A stretch of DNA of 64,000 bases from Chelonoidis abingdonii (GCF_003597395.2 NC_133773.1:123936799-124000798), one strand, 5' to 3'. Counted from the first letter of the stretch, positions 23,171-35,281 are shown. Notes: generated from the letters alone by a model not told the origin. Program-made: numbers and translations.

Positions 23171-23655
23171 TTTGTTTAATCAGTGATTGGGGATCCCTCG
23201 ATTCGAGGATGATCTCTACCACAGATTTACCTATGGGTCCTGAAATGACTCAGGAGCCCAATCCTGGAACTGCAAATCCACCTGCAGTAGGTACAAACAT
23301 TTTGTGGCAGGCCAGCGGCATGTTGGGAGAAAGTTATTTATTTTTCCTTCCTCCTCTTCCTCTTTTCAGCTTGGAGAGCAAGGCGCTTCTCATCGAAGCA
23401 GGCCACTGCCTGATGGAAGCTATGGTGCCATTGGGGTCAGTTGGTGGCTTGCTCTTCCCTGCTTGCAATGTCCAAATCCGTTTTCTTTAGATATACTTTC
23501 AGTGTGTCTTTGTAGCGTTTCCTCTGACCACCATGGGATCTCTGACCAGAGGTGAGCTGAGAGTAGAGGACTTGTTTTGGGAGGCAAGAGTCTGGCATCC
23601 ACACACAATGCCCAGCCCAGCAAAGTTGGTGCAGTAGGATCATTGCTTCAATGTC
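23171..23655 (-). mobile_element. Non-LTR retrotransposon relic, RT C-terminus
   Basis: The minus strand at 23437-23643 reads LCWAGHCVWMPDSCLPKQVL, then SQLTSGQRSHGGQRKRYKDT and LKVYLKKTDLDI. This is the familiar R-WAGHVVRMPD-RLPK-VLYGEL..GKR..GGQKKRYKDTLK tail of a widespread LINE reverse transcriptase. The copy is old and has stops. Clade not assigned; it is distinct from CR1. Confidence 0.75.
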
Positions 23656-24576
23656 TAATCAGTAACCAACTGATAACTGATTCGTTAGCTAATACAACCC
23701 CATAGTTACCCTTCTGCTTATCTCCATTCTGCTTCATAAAGAAAAGACGTAATTAGCCAGGTGCAACCAATTCTTACTGAGACTGATGCCCAAATGTTCT
23801 TAACAATATTAAATTTATGTCCAATAACAGTAATTACATTTAAGGCCACATAAAAATGATGATTTATATTCCAACAAAACATATAACAGTGACTGCAGAT
23901 GACACCAATAATATATGGTTAATGAGGACATGACTGATAAAATCTACATAAGCTAGAGTAATAAAAAATGACTTCAGTACTCACTGTTTGCTTTATTCAT
24001 CTTTAACTGGAAATAAAGATAACTTTTGTCAGCAGAAGATAAAACTGCATAGATAAAAATCACAATCAAATTTACACAGTAAATAGCAAACCTCAAAGCT
24101 AAAACAAAGACCATGCACTATCACTGATATGCTGATAGAAGGTCGCTGCAATGATATTACAGCAAAATGTATATTTACTTTTAAAGTGTCTGGTATTCAA
24201 ATGAATGTTCCTAAGTCACATTCTGGTTGGCTCAATCACCTTTTGTCTCACACATTCAAAACCTAGTTGACGAATAAAATCCATAAAATCTGATTGTAAA
24301 GGTGAAACCTTCAATCTATTGCAGGAGTAAATTGCTAATAAATAGAATTGAACACACACAAAGAAAGAAACTCAGGGGGCACATATAGTCTATGAATATA
24401 ATGGAGAAAAAAAAGTCTTTTTAAAATCATGAGCTAATTATTAAAGGACTAGATCATGCAGCCATTACTCACTATGGAGAACACTTACACTCTCAAGTAG
24501 CCCAAGGTGAGTAAAGGATACCCAATCTAGCCCTAAATAAATTGTACCATACAGGAGAACTGAAGATACTGTGACT
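23656..24576. other. Intergenic, nothing recognised
   Basis: This is AT-rich sequence without transposon ends or meaningful ORFs. Confidence 0.4.
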
Positions 24577-25817
24577 GAGGTCTTGTCTATACTAGAAAAT
24601 TTTGCCACTTTTAATATACCAGTAAAATTAAAGCATACAAGCCTCCATGTCTGGAGGCAGTTCTATCAGTGCAAAGGCACTTTATATCAGTATAGCTATT
24701 CCCATACTGGAAGAGGACTAACATTCCAGTATAAATCATCTTTATACTGAGGGCTCATCTACACTTCCTACTAAATTGGCACTGCTGTGATCGATGCTGA
24801 GGTGTCAATTTAGTGGGTCTGGTGAAGACAAACTAAGTAGATGGCAGAGCGCTGTCTGGTTGATGTGTGTACTCCACCTCCCCAAGAGGTGGAAGCGCGG
24901 TGTAGACACGGCTGTCAGTTGACCTAAATTATGTCGACTTCTGTTATCTAACTTATGTAACTGAAGTAGTGTAACTTAGGTTGAATTGGCTCATTAGCAC
25001 TGACTCCCCACTTGGTAAGGCAACTCCCATCTTTTGATGTCCTGTGTATTTATACCTGCCTACTGTATTTTCCACTCCATGCATCTGATGAAGTGGGTTT
25101 TAGCCCATGAAAGCTTGTGCCCAAATAAATTTGTTAGTCTCTAAGGTGCCACAAGGACTCGCCATTGTTTTTGCTGATACAGACTAACACGGCTAGCACT
25201 CTGAAAGCGTTCAACATATGTACTCAGAGGCAAGGTTATGGAAGGTGTCACAATGTTCATTTCATGGGCCCAGAACCATTGTTCCATCATCCGCAGCTGG
25301 TCAGTTTCATTCACGGTCTTTATCATCCACTCCTCAGTAGCCCAGTTGCATGACTGTCTGCTGTAGTAGTTGCTTTGGTTCTGAAAATAAAAATAATTTG
25401 GCAGAGCCTTAAAATAGACAAGAGAGCTCCTCTGATCTGGGCAGCATCCATGTCTTTGGCAGAAAACAGAAAAAAAAAGAGTGGATTATGGGAAGGAACT
25501 GTGGGAATTTTTTTTAAAACAGTGCAAGCAGAGGGAATTGTGAGAATTTTGACTCCAGTCTACCGCAGTTTCCTGAGAGAAGTGACGCTATCCCACAATA
25601 CAGTGCACAAATTTCCCAAAAGACAGTGCATCAGATGGTACAGTGTGGACACTGGGATGCCTACCCACAGTGTCAAACATCTTTTGCTGATCCAACCTGA
25701 TGTTATGAGAAAGTATACACTGCACAGTCAAAGGCAGTCAAATGTGAAATAGCTATGGTGACAGCAGTATGCTGGCAGAACTTTCATGGGTAAAAGATTC
25801 TAGTGTAGACAAGCCCT
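24577..25817. mobile_element. Composite Harbinger-like element with nested insertions
   Basis: The outer ends GAGGTCTTGTCTATACTAG and TTCTAGTGTAGACAAGCCC are inverted. Inside, a second element of the same type begins near 24753 (AGGGCTCATCTACACTTCC, with TTAGTGGGT and GTCGAC words as at 10274-10569), and a Penelope-like fragment follows at 24990-25206. The minus strand after that reads through TEEWMIKTVNETDQLRMMEQ, which may be a remnant of an element-encoded protein but is not identified. Confidence 0.5.
24990..25206 (+). mobile_element. Penelope-like element fragment, copy 1
   Basis: The segment contains TGCATCTGATGAAGTGGG, AAATAAATTTGTTAGTCTCT and GATACAGACTAACACGGCTA, words of a repeat very common in turtles and crocodilians. 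It matches the minus-strand copy at 32909-33215. I associate it with Penelope-like retroelements from memory, so the family name is provisional. Confidence 0.55.
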
Positions 25818-27710
25818 TAGAAACAACATTGCCTTGTCATGACTACAAAAGGAGTAATAGAAGTAGCAGCAGTTACCACTAGCCCACAATGCCTTTAAGC
25901 AATACGGTGGCAAGGCATGGGTCTGAGTCACCTGTAGGGATTTCTCTTGTAGTTGTTATTACAACTCTTGCAGTTGTTATTATCCGCTCCTCTAACTTTG
26001 CAACAATGAAACACCAGAGCATTCAGGGAAAAATTCCCATAGCAGCACCATCAGAGTGAATCCTGCTGTTGCAGAAAGTTGTGACGCTGTAAAAATTAGT
26101 TTGCAATGCAAATAGCTCAGATGCAGAGCATCGGAATGAGCTGTCACCCCTCTGCCATGGGCAGGGCTTATTGCTGGGAGTTAACATGTCTTTTATCTGG
26201 AAATTGTGAAGCTATTTGTTTTAAATTGCTTGCCCGTGATAAAAATTTAAGCTGAAATGAGCTCTTTTCCTTTGCTGGCAATGACAAATACAGTAGAAGC
26301 CACTTAATTAGTCCATGATAAATGGCACACCCAATTAATTATGATGAGTGCTTAGGGTAAAAACAGATGTGAGGGAAACCAATGACTCTAAACAATGGAA
26401 AAGTCTGTTTAAATTTCGTTCCTGGAGTTGTCTGTAGTCTATTCACAGTAGTCAAAGAGCAATGAATTGGTGTTTTCTATCACTAACTTTGTAATTGTTT
26501 GGCTCCTTGTTCATTTTATGCTGATAAATGAGTCAAAATTACTGTAGTAAAGTGTGTCCCTTGAAATGATTTTTTTAAAAACGCCATAAAATAAATATGA
26601 ATTTGAAATGAGCACAATGGTCTTCATTATCCTTTCACTCTTGCAAGTGCAAATCAGAGGTAACTGCAGTACACTAAAGTTAATAGAGCTATACTGATGT
26701 TAAACTGCTGTAAATCAGTGAATAATCAGACACAACATATTCTTATAATAGCCTGATAAGCAGGACAATCACTATGCAGAGTCCTAGCTGTTTAAATGAA
26801 GGTGCCATTTTAAACTGATTTAGTTAAGCCAGTGACATTGACAAAGCATAGGTGGAGACTGTTTTTTGGTTTAAAGCAGTAAATGATTACATAGAGGAGA
26901 ATCAGTCCCTAATGTACCATCTGCCAGTTTGTGGTTTATTCACTTTATACATATCAGAGTTTAGACGCAGACACCTTTTGGTTCCATTACATAATGGTGT
27001 CAGGTTACCTATGATGACCACCACACAATTCAGGTTTCTGTATTTATCAGCTGATTTGAATGATGGAAGATGAATAAAAAATGCCTAATAATTTAATATA
27101 TGGCCATTCATTCTTGAAAAGTGCCCAGAACAGATCAAAATTAATTCCAGTACATTTTAAAATATCCTTAAACCTATACATCTATATTTAGTATGATCAA
27201 TTTACAGCCATAATAAGGTCAATGAATGTCCTCTCCTGGAATTAAGGACTAGAAGAAATGAATGACTTTTGGTTACCTGTTTGTCCATGTGCTCTTGTAT
27301 GCCAGTTAGTGATTTCTAATAAATTCCCATCACCTTAACTGTTACCACTTAAATAAGGAGTAAGTGTACAGTATATATTATATACTATTATATAATATAT
27401 ATATATATTGTATATTATAAAGGTTTATAGCAATATTTCATTTTATTTAGGGGATGATTGGAAATAGGATGTTTATTAATATTTTGTATTTCTATAGGAT
27501 TTCTATAGGCATTGCATCACCTACTTTGTTTCTTTTGTAAGTTATATCAGTCTAAATCCAGAGTAGCTCTACTGACTCCAATGTAATTATGCTCAATTCA
27601 CATCGATGTATTTGAGAACAAAATGTGTCCCTAATTAATTGGCCCTAAATAAGACAACACAGAGCAAAGTAAGTGAGTATTAATTATTATTATTATACTT
27701 GTGTTATTAT
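25818..27710. other. Intergenic, possible conserved non-coding block at 26180-26560
   Basis: I see no transposon ends between about 26180 and 26620. This part has several homeodomain-type TAATTA sites (near 26307 and 26334-26340). The rest is AT-rich and featureless. Conservation cannot be judged here. Confidence 0.3.
27366..27420. repeat. AT-rich simple repeat
   Basis: Tandem TATATA/ATTATA runs form a largely self-complementary stretch. Confidence 0.75.
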
Positions 27711-27711
27711 A

Positions 27712-27850
27712 TCCATTGCCTAAGGTCACACCGAGAGTCAGTGCCAGACTAGTAGAACCCAGGCCCTGGCTCCCACTGCCATAGAAGTCTAGCTAGAAGT
27801 CCCTGGCTCCCAAGATCATGCTCTAACCACTAGATCACACTTCCTCCAAT
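27712..27850 (+). mobile_element. MIR-like ancient SINE fragment
   Basis: The words AAGGTCACACCGAGAGTCAG, TAGAACCCAGGCCCTGGCTC and CATGCTCTAACCACTAGATC follow the order of the conserved MIR/CORE-SINE type body. The fragment is diverged, with an internal duplication of the CTGGCTCCCA segment. Confidence 0.5.
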
Positions 27851-29680
27851 AAATGGGGAAACAGTAAAAAATACCATTACTTTATTTGTTATTTTAAATA
27901 CACAGCTGGTTAAAGATGCTTACAGAGTCACTTTTTTTTTAAAGAAGCACTGATGCTCAAAGTAAACTGCACCCAAAAATTCAGTTTTAAGTACCAAAGA
28001 GGCGGCTTTGCTATAACTCTCACGTGAGTAGTCCTTACACAGGGGAGAATAGTCACAGTAGATAGTAGAGACGGCCACTGTTATAAAGGAATGGCAGGAC
28101 TGGGCCTGTATACTGCAAAGAATGGAAAGGAGACCGTGTTTGCATTTTTTCTTTTCTGAAATACATTTTGAAGGCACTGCCCCTTTAATGTTCTCTTCTA
28201 ATTAGCTAATGTCAGAGAGCACCCTACATGCCATATGTTTTCCTCTACCCCTCCATTTGGTGTTGGTTAGAAGTAAATAGACCCCCACAGCTGATATCAG
28301 GAAGTGACCTGGTCATGCAGCCAGGAATGAGTTCACCTCCACCAATTGAAATCTGAGTGGTGGAGCTAAAGACTTCATGCTGGAAACTGGAGTGCCCTGA
28401 GAACCCTGCAGTGGTGCTTCTCAACAATCAAAGATAGGTTATAAGGCCAAAATGTTCAGACCCAGGCCCAGAAATGTAGGTACCTAAACCCGTATTTGTG
28501 AACCTATATCAGTCAAGGTTAGGTACTATTGTATGTAGCCTGTGGATTGTATTTATACAGAAGGTTGAGTGTGGCCTTTCAAACATTCACCCTCCATGTG
28601 GATTCTTCATTTCCAGCTACAGTTTTCTTTGCTTTTACTAAACTTCTACCACACAAAGCTGCAGATTTGGGACTTTACTATATCCAGATTAGTTGTATTG
28701 CGTAGTATCTTTATGCCTGGTCAAATATTGTAAAATTAAGCAAGGATAAAAATCTTGAGGATCTCTACCAGAAATGAGAGTCTTGGTTTGTTTGGTTTTT
28801 TTTTTAAGACGGGGTTATTTTTTGAGAGATGCAAAGAAAAATCTTCTAAAGCTGGAAGCTCAGAGTCCCTGGAGTGAATGGAGTTCAATGTACCATGGAT
28901 AATTTGTTTGCTTTGCAATTATTTTCCGTCAGTGGAGACAAATTGATTCCTACAATAAAATTGACGGTCACTGCAAGGCAGCTGGCTTTCTAAACTATGA
29001 AAGGATTTGACTAGTTTAAGTGAGCACTAAATTTTTGGAGTCTTGAAGTTTCATATTTACTGGTAAAATCAGGATGATAGCATTTGTGCTAAACTGAAGC
29101 AGCATGTGACATAGGAGGATAAAGCCCACCACTAATTGCCTATGTGAAATTCACCATTGTGTAACAACAGCAATGTTTATTAACAACATTGCAAACAGTA
29201 TTGTTTATTAGTTTATTACTGGCCTGCTTTGAGAGCTATTTATAAAAAGGAAAAAAAAGGAAAAAGTAAATTATGGCAGAGCAGACAAATATCATTTCTC
29301 CTTATGGTATGAAGCAAATATAAATAACTACCTTCAAAATGTCTGCTCAATTATTCAAGAAAATTAGTTATTTAACATGAGCCACAGCAGAGGATTCTGT
29401 GTAACGAGAGGGGTTGTGCATTAGAAAACCACAGAGCAAAAGCTTATTTTAAATGCAGGTACATGAGCAGAGACTAAATCATATCTACACAGAGTATTCC
29501 AACCTAGCACTTACCCACAAGTAAGGGAGGATGTTGGAAAGGAGGAGGAGATGCCAAACTTTCTTGCATCACTTATAGATCTTTTGGATGGGATTTGCAA
29601 AAAGACTAAAGGCACCCAGAGCCTTTGGAACTGGATAGGAGTTGAGCACCTAATTTTCCTTGGCTTCTTTCAAAACCTTG
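27851..29680. other. Intergenic, nothing recognised
   Basis: This is AT-rich, unique-looking sequence. The short ORFs on both strands have no recognisable motif. Confidence 0.4.
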
Positions 29681-29975
29681 GGATAAGTCTACACTACTAC
29701 TGGGAACCTGCTACCCATTCAAGGGAGACAAATATGAGCTAGCTCTGCTTGAGTTAGCACACTGGCTGCAATGGCGTGGGTGGCAGCTCGGGCTAGTCAC
29801 TACAGTATAAACCCATCTGAGCCCTGGGTATGTACTTGGGCAGCTAACCTGAGCAGCTTCCACTTCCAGTGCTGCTGTGGCCACACTACTACCTGTCGTG
29901 CTAACTGGAGCGGAGCTAGTGCATGTCTGTCTACCTTTGCTGGGAAGCACTCCCAGATGCAGTGTAGATGTACCC
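29681..29975. mobile_element. Harbinger-like MITE
   Basis: The left end GGATAAGTCTACACTACTAC is inverted relative to GCAGTGTAGATGTACCC at the right. The flanking triplets TTG and TTT agree at two of three bases. The overlapping ORFs on both strands are spurious. Confidence 0.6.
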
Positions 29976-31580
29976 TTTGTGTTCTCCTTTCAAATTCCAA
30001 GGCCTGCTCCTGCTTTCATTGAAGTCAGTTGCAAAACTTCAGTGGGAGCATGCTTTTATGGTGTGTACTAACGAATACTGGCCAATTAGACTACAATTCT
30101 GCTTTCACAGAACTAGTACATGATTGATACATTTGGCCATATTCCATCTAGAAGTTGAATATGCAAAGCAGATCACTGTACCTAATCTGCTTCCCAAATC
30201 TGAGCAATCTTTTTTTCACTGGTATCCAAAGTTCAGTGAATCACTTCAGTTAAACTACATTCGGATGCTCCAAGTGTTAAAGTCACAGATGCCAACATCA
30301 GGATTATATTAGTGACGCTGTCAGTTTTGCAGATATCTAAGATCAGTGCTAAACAAGATAGAAGTTTACTAAGATTAGGCTAGTTTCTCTTTACACAAAC
30401 TTAAAGGACTAGGGAAAAACTGATAGTGTACAGTTCAGGCACATTTGACTGGGCTAATATATAAGGTAAACAAAGGACTCCAAGCAGTGATCAAAGTGCA
30501 ATATCAGGGGCCAGTGGCATGATCTTTAGGTGTGAGAAAGAAAGTTTTGAGGAAGAGGGTCACATGTTTGAAGGTTCAGACAATCAGGCTTCGGCTTGAC
30601 CTGTCTGCTTAACTGGGAGTAGTTCTCCCCAGCTACTCATGTGAGATGAGGTCAGAGGTTACCAATTACTTAGGGAGGCTGAGAAAGTTGTATGAAGCTG
30701 CTCTCAGCTGCCATATCACATTAGTATCAGGCCACTTGCAGGTAGGCCATAGTGGTTAATGCTTCATTTGATTTCATTGATTGTGTTCAGTTTGCTATTT
30801 CAGTGGCAGCAATGTACCATTTATCTGCTGCGTCAAGCAGCTTTTTGTGTTTAAGATACAATAGCGTACCATAGAACTTTGTCCAGGAAGCTTGTTTTCC
30901 CAATCAGAGCATTCATATGTAAAATATGTCCATTTGCGTAACATAGGTGTTATTTTAATTGCTTAGCTGTTGGCCCTGTAACATTTTTTTTTCCTTTTCA
31001 CGATTCTAATCACTGCGTTTTATACTGAGTGCATGCTGCAGAATGGACAACTGCAATGTGTTACATGTTGTATATATAACTAGGCACTTCTGCTAACTAA
31101 AGGTTAGGATTTTCATCAATTCAAAAGTTACTTAAGCTAAGTATGGAGAGAATAATGTGCAAAGAGAACTATTTTGTGAGAGCCATATTTCTTCTCCTTG
31201 ATCTGTGTTTTTTTGTGTGCATTCTTTGAAAGTAATAACTAGAGTTATAAGCAGTTTAAAAAAAATGGTTTCACAGAACTTTCCCTGGAAAAGTCATACT
31301 TTTTTACCACTTTGTATTGTAAATTATTATTTCCCTAGTGATTATTTCTTAGAGGGAGGGGTGAGAGTGTAAACTGTGCTCACAGGAAGCCACTGGACCT
31401 AAGCCTCAGCTACAATCAAGTACCTAGTGACCTGAAAAGCAGTAACAAGGGAGCTTAGCTGAATCTTCTTGCTTGTACCTGCGGCCAGTCTGTGCTCAGT
31501 GTCTGCCATTTGATCAGGAGTTGGATTTGGACAGAAGGTGAAAAGTCAACTAGGTGCACAAACAAGTGGATCTCTGTCCG
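29976..31580. other. Intergenic, nothing recognised
   Basis: No transposon termini, tandem arrays or coding signals were recognised in this stretch. Confidence 0.4.
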
Positions 31581-31582
31581 GA

Positions 31583-32065
31583 TGTCAACCCCATTGTGCT
31601 AGGTGCTGCACAGACACAGAACAAAAAGACAGTCTCTGTCCCAAGACTGGTGCTAGGGGTTTGAGGTCCCTAGGCGCATGGCAATTTTGCCGCCCCGCGC
31701 GCTGGTGCCGCGGCTCCGGTGGAGCTGCTGCTGTCCTGCCTGCGGACGGTCGGCTGCTCGTGCAGCTCCAGTGGAGCTGCCACAGTCGTGCCTGCGGGAG
31801 GTCCGCTGGAGCCGCGCGAGCAGCTGACCATCCGCAGGCACCACTGCGGCAGGTCCACCGGAACCACCTGCCGACCCCTCCGGCAAAATGCCACCCACCA
31901 ATAATTCTGGCACCCTAGGCGATTGCCTAGGCCGCCTAAATGCAAGCGCCGGCCCTGCTCTGCCCCACAGAGCTTACAACACAAGGATAAGACAAGAGAT
32001 AACAAATGGATGCAGATAGACAGATGAGGAAATACAGGGAAACAATGAGACAACACTGGTCAGCA
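31583..32065 (+). repeat. Ancient interspersed repeat interrupted by a hAT
   Basis: The flanks CATTGTGCTAGGTGCTGCAC with ACAGAACAAAAAGACAGTCT before the hAT, and CACAGAGCTTACAACACAAG with GAAACAATGAGACAACACTG after it, form one continuous repeat. I know it as widespread in sauropsid genomes; its class is not assigned. Confidence 0.6.
31642..31957. mobile_element. Non-autonomous GC-rich hAT inside an older repeat
   Basis: The left end CAAGACTGGTGCT and right end AGCGCCGGCCCTG are inverted, differing only by transitions. They are flanked by CTCTGTCC (31634-31641) and CTCTGCCC (31958-31965), matching at 7 of 8. The GC-rich interior produces ORFs on both strands that are not genes. Confidence 0.75.
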
Positions 32066-32264
32066 TAATAAGCAATGATCTCTGTTTAAATATTACAAAA
32101 ATATACATATACATAATGTTTTCCTTTTGTTTCACCTAAATCTAAGTAAAGGTGACCCCATGCTTATATAATAATATCAAAAGGATACAATTTTACATCA
32201 TTTCATCCATAATTTTGAAGACCCTCCAGAGTTATAATTAATGTTAACAAAAATTGTGGAAGGG

Positions 32265-32462
32265 ATATTCAACCTTTTGTTTCCGGGCTTAAGCCATCTC
32301 TCACTATCTGAGACCTATGTGGGATACAGATTGTCCCACAGCTGCCTAGCATGGGTTCTTACATCTTTCTCTGAAGCATCTAGTGCTAGCCACTGTCAGA
32401 CACAGGACACTTGACAAGGTGGACGTGTGGTCTGATCCATCCTGGCCATTCCTATCTTCCTA
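32265..32462 (+). mobile_element. CR1 LINE 3' end, short
   Basis: The sequence GAAGCATCTAGTGCTAGCCA, CTGTCAGACACAGGAC and GTCTGATCCATCCTGGCCAT followed by TCCTATCTTCCTA corresponds to a diverged CR1 3' terminal region. Confidence 0.65.
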
Positions 32463-32908
32463 AATAGCTTTTTTTTTTTTTTTTGGCCTCAATTTTTTTT
32501 CAAAACTAGAAATGTTCAGAGTTTTTTAGAATGATTTTTTCCTCTTGATCTAAAGATGACCAATGTTTACTCAGAAATAGTCATTTTTTTGGCTACACAC
32601 CATCATATTTTCACTGGAAAGTGAGCTCAGTTTTGCGTGAAATATTCATGTACCTTACAAAATTTTCTTGAAAAAGCAAAGTCCACTTTGAGTTTACAAT
32701 GAAATGCAAAAATACCTTGAACTTAGATTTTGAGTTCATTATTAATTTGTCACACATCTCTATTATAACTTACATTTACAATCTTCATTCAAAATGTTCC
32801 CAGAGACCTTTATAGACGTACATAAATTTGACACAAAACTGAAAGATACATAAGAAATCATTTTTTCCATAAATCAAACTTCTTTGCCTCTTGCCATTTA
32901 ATGCACCT

Positions 32909-33215
32909 TGTGGCACCTTAGAGACTAACAAATTTATTTGGGCATAAGCTTTCGTGGGCTAAAATCCACTTCATCAGATGCATGGAGTGGAAAATACAGT
33001 AAGCATGTATAACTATACAGCACATGAAAAGATGGGAGTTGCCTTACCAGGTGGGGGGTCAGTGCTAATGAGGCCAATTCAGTTAGGATGGATGTGGCCC
33101 ATTCTCAACAGTTGGCAAGAAGGGATGAATATCAACACAGGGAAAATTATTTTTTGTAGTGACTCAGCCACTCCCAGTCTTTGCTGAGGCCTAATTTGAT
33201 GCTGTCAAGTTTTAA
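32909..33215 (-). mobile_element. Penelope-like element fragment, copy 2
   Basis: On the minus strand it reads ATGCATCTGATGAAGTGGAT then TAGCCCACGAAAGCTTATGC and AAATAAATTTGTTAGTCTCT, as in the + strand copy at 24990-25206. It extends further, through a segment with CTGGGAGTGGCTGAGTCAC. The family name is provisional. Confidence 0.55.
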
Positions 33216-34014
33216 TGTCTATGGCATCAAGAAGATGCAGTCACAGTATACTGGGCTCACAGCATGTGACACTGCACAGATTTTGACACTGTTTTTCAGG
33301 AACAACTGTAACACATTAATTTCCTTCAAAATATTGTCTTCTCTTTTTCTTTAAAATGAACCTTTCATCTCTACCCTGCTCCCCACTTCCTTCTTTCATT
33401 GTTAGCTTTCTCCTTTTTCCTTTATCTTCTTATCTTTTCCCTTCTTCTGACATCCTCCCTGACCATTGACTATGGTTTAGTTTAGACCAGTTAGTCATAT
33501 ACTGTCATTTCTGTGACTTGAGAAGTGACACATACAGTTTTAGCTATTATTGAATAGTGTATTATGTGGCTTCTTCACTATCATATATTTTCTGGGTAAG
33601 CTCAAGTGGGCTATAAAAATCTAAAATAAATGTAAATAAATGAAGAGTGTAGTGATTGCAGCTGGGACTTCATGACAATCTTCTCTTTCAGTTTATAAAC
33701 AGGCAAAGACAAAAGCAATCCTAGAGACTGATCCCATTCCCATTTAATTCAATGGGAGGTTTATCCTTGGTTTCTGTGGGAGCAGGATCAGCCCCGTCAT
33801 TTGCAGTGACTTGTAAAGCAAAAAGAAGCTGGGAACTTTGTACAAGATAGTTTCATGCCACAAAATTAATAACAGGATTTGGATTGTAAACATAGCAAAT
33901 TTTGGATTTGGTTAGATCCATGGTTTTGGTTCTGACCACTATAAACACAGAGATCGTATGTAAAATCAGATACATTCCAAATGCCAAAGATTTCAAACAT
34001 CTCATAATATAGGG
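33216..34014. other. Intergenic, mostly unrecognised
   Basis: A pyrimidine-rich stretch lies at about 33345-33465. A short AATTCAATGGGAGG palindromic element lies near 33715-33800. I recognise nothing else. Confidence 0.35.
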
Positions 34015-34330
34015 CAGGGGTTGGCAACCTTTCAGAAGTGGTGTGCCGAGTCTCCATTTATTCACTCTAATTTAAAGTTTCGCTTGCCAATAATATATTT
34101 AAACATCTTTAGAAGGTCTCTTTCTATAAGTCTATAATATATAGCTAAACTATTGTTGTGTGTAAAGTAAATAAGGTTTTTAAAATGTTTAAGAAGCTTC
34201 TTTTAAAATTAAATTAAAATGTAGAGCCGCCCTCCCTCTCCCAGGTGGTCAGGACCCGGGCAGTGTGAGTGCCACTGAAAATCAGCATGTGTGCCACCTT
34301 TGCATGTGTGCCATAGGTTGCCTACCCCTG
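34015..34330 (-). mobile_element. Non-autonomous hAT, copy 2 (316 bp)
   Basis: This is the reverse complement of the family at 21583-21898, with ends CAGGGGTTGGCAACCTTTC and CATAGGTTGCCTACCCCTG. The flanks ATATAGGG (34007-34014) and ATATAGGA (34331-34338) match at 7 of 8. Confidence 0.9.
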
Positions 34331-35281
34331 ATATAGGATTTCTTTGGTTCTGCGATTTTTGTGCAGACTCACCTCTAGAGCTTAAATGAGAGCACAGATG
34401 CTTTTTATTTAAGTTTTAAAAGAATACCCTGAAGGCTGCTGGGTCTTCTAATGACCTCCTTATTTTTCAATTTTGTCCAGTTTTTTGTTTCAGTGAGAAA
34501 CATAAAAAAAAATAATTTTGGGTCAATCTGTATTCCCTCTGCTCCCTAATCTTTCAGTTTAACCACCAAACAAAAAATTGAATTATTTGTCCTGCTCTAG
34601 TCAAGAATCTAATAAGTTGGATTCCCTCTTTTGTGCCATCACAGAGTATGAGTCCTTTCCCTAAAATTGTCCTCAATTACACCTCTGCTTTCGCTTCCCA
34701 CATGCCTCCACTATCTTCCTAATCCTCTTCCCTCACTGAATCTTTCATGTCCTTCTCTCTTCCTCAGGTTTGTACCTTCAATTAATCCCCTCCCTGCCTC
34801 TGCATGCTTGTAACTAGCTCCCTATTCTTACCTCTAACCAAGAGCAGCTCTCCTAAAAATCCCTCCTTCGAATTCTGTTTTTCCAGGAATCTTTGCAATG
34901 CTGCTCCCCTCACTAATATTCTCTATATTATCACTTTCCTGAACAGTTATTCCATGCCTTGTCTTGCCTTTGTTTCTCAGGCCTGACCCTACAAACACTT
35001 GTGCATAGAAATAACTTTGCTCACTTAAATCAGGTGGTCTATTAACTTCAGTGGGAACACTCATGTAAATAATGTTACTCACATGATTGCAACAACTTTG
35101 GGACAAGATTTTGCTGTGCATTGGGGAGTTCTACAGAACATGGACAAAACAAGGAAGTCCCCTCCCCTCCAAGCTATAGGTCCTAATGAAAATCTCCATT
35201 AAAATGTCTTTGGATGGTTCATAAATATTGTGTGCAGCGACATCATAGATCAATTAATATAAGAGCCTCTGTTCAGTATTT
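34331..35281. other. Intergenic, possible LINE relic around 34640-34990
   Basis: The pyrimidine-rich + strand at 34640-34990 resembles the composition of the L2 relic at 50985-51450. The similarity is by appearance only and no motif is firm. Confidence 0.25.

Noticed and set aside
31538..31918. 126-codon Cys/Arg-rich + strand ORF
   Set aside because: It spans the boundary between an ancient repeat and a GC-rich hAT; ORFs of equal length occur on the other strand.
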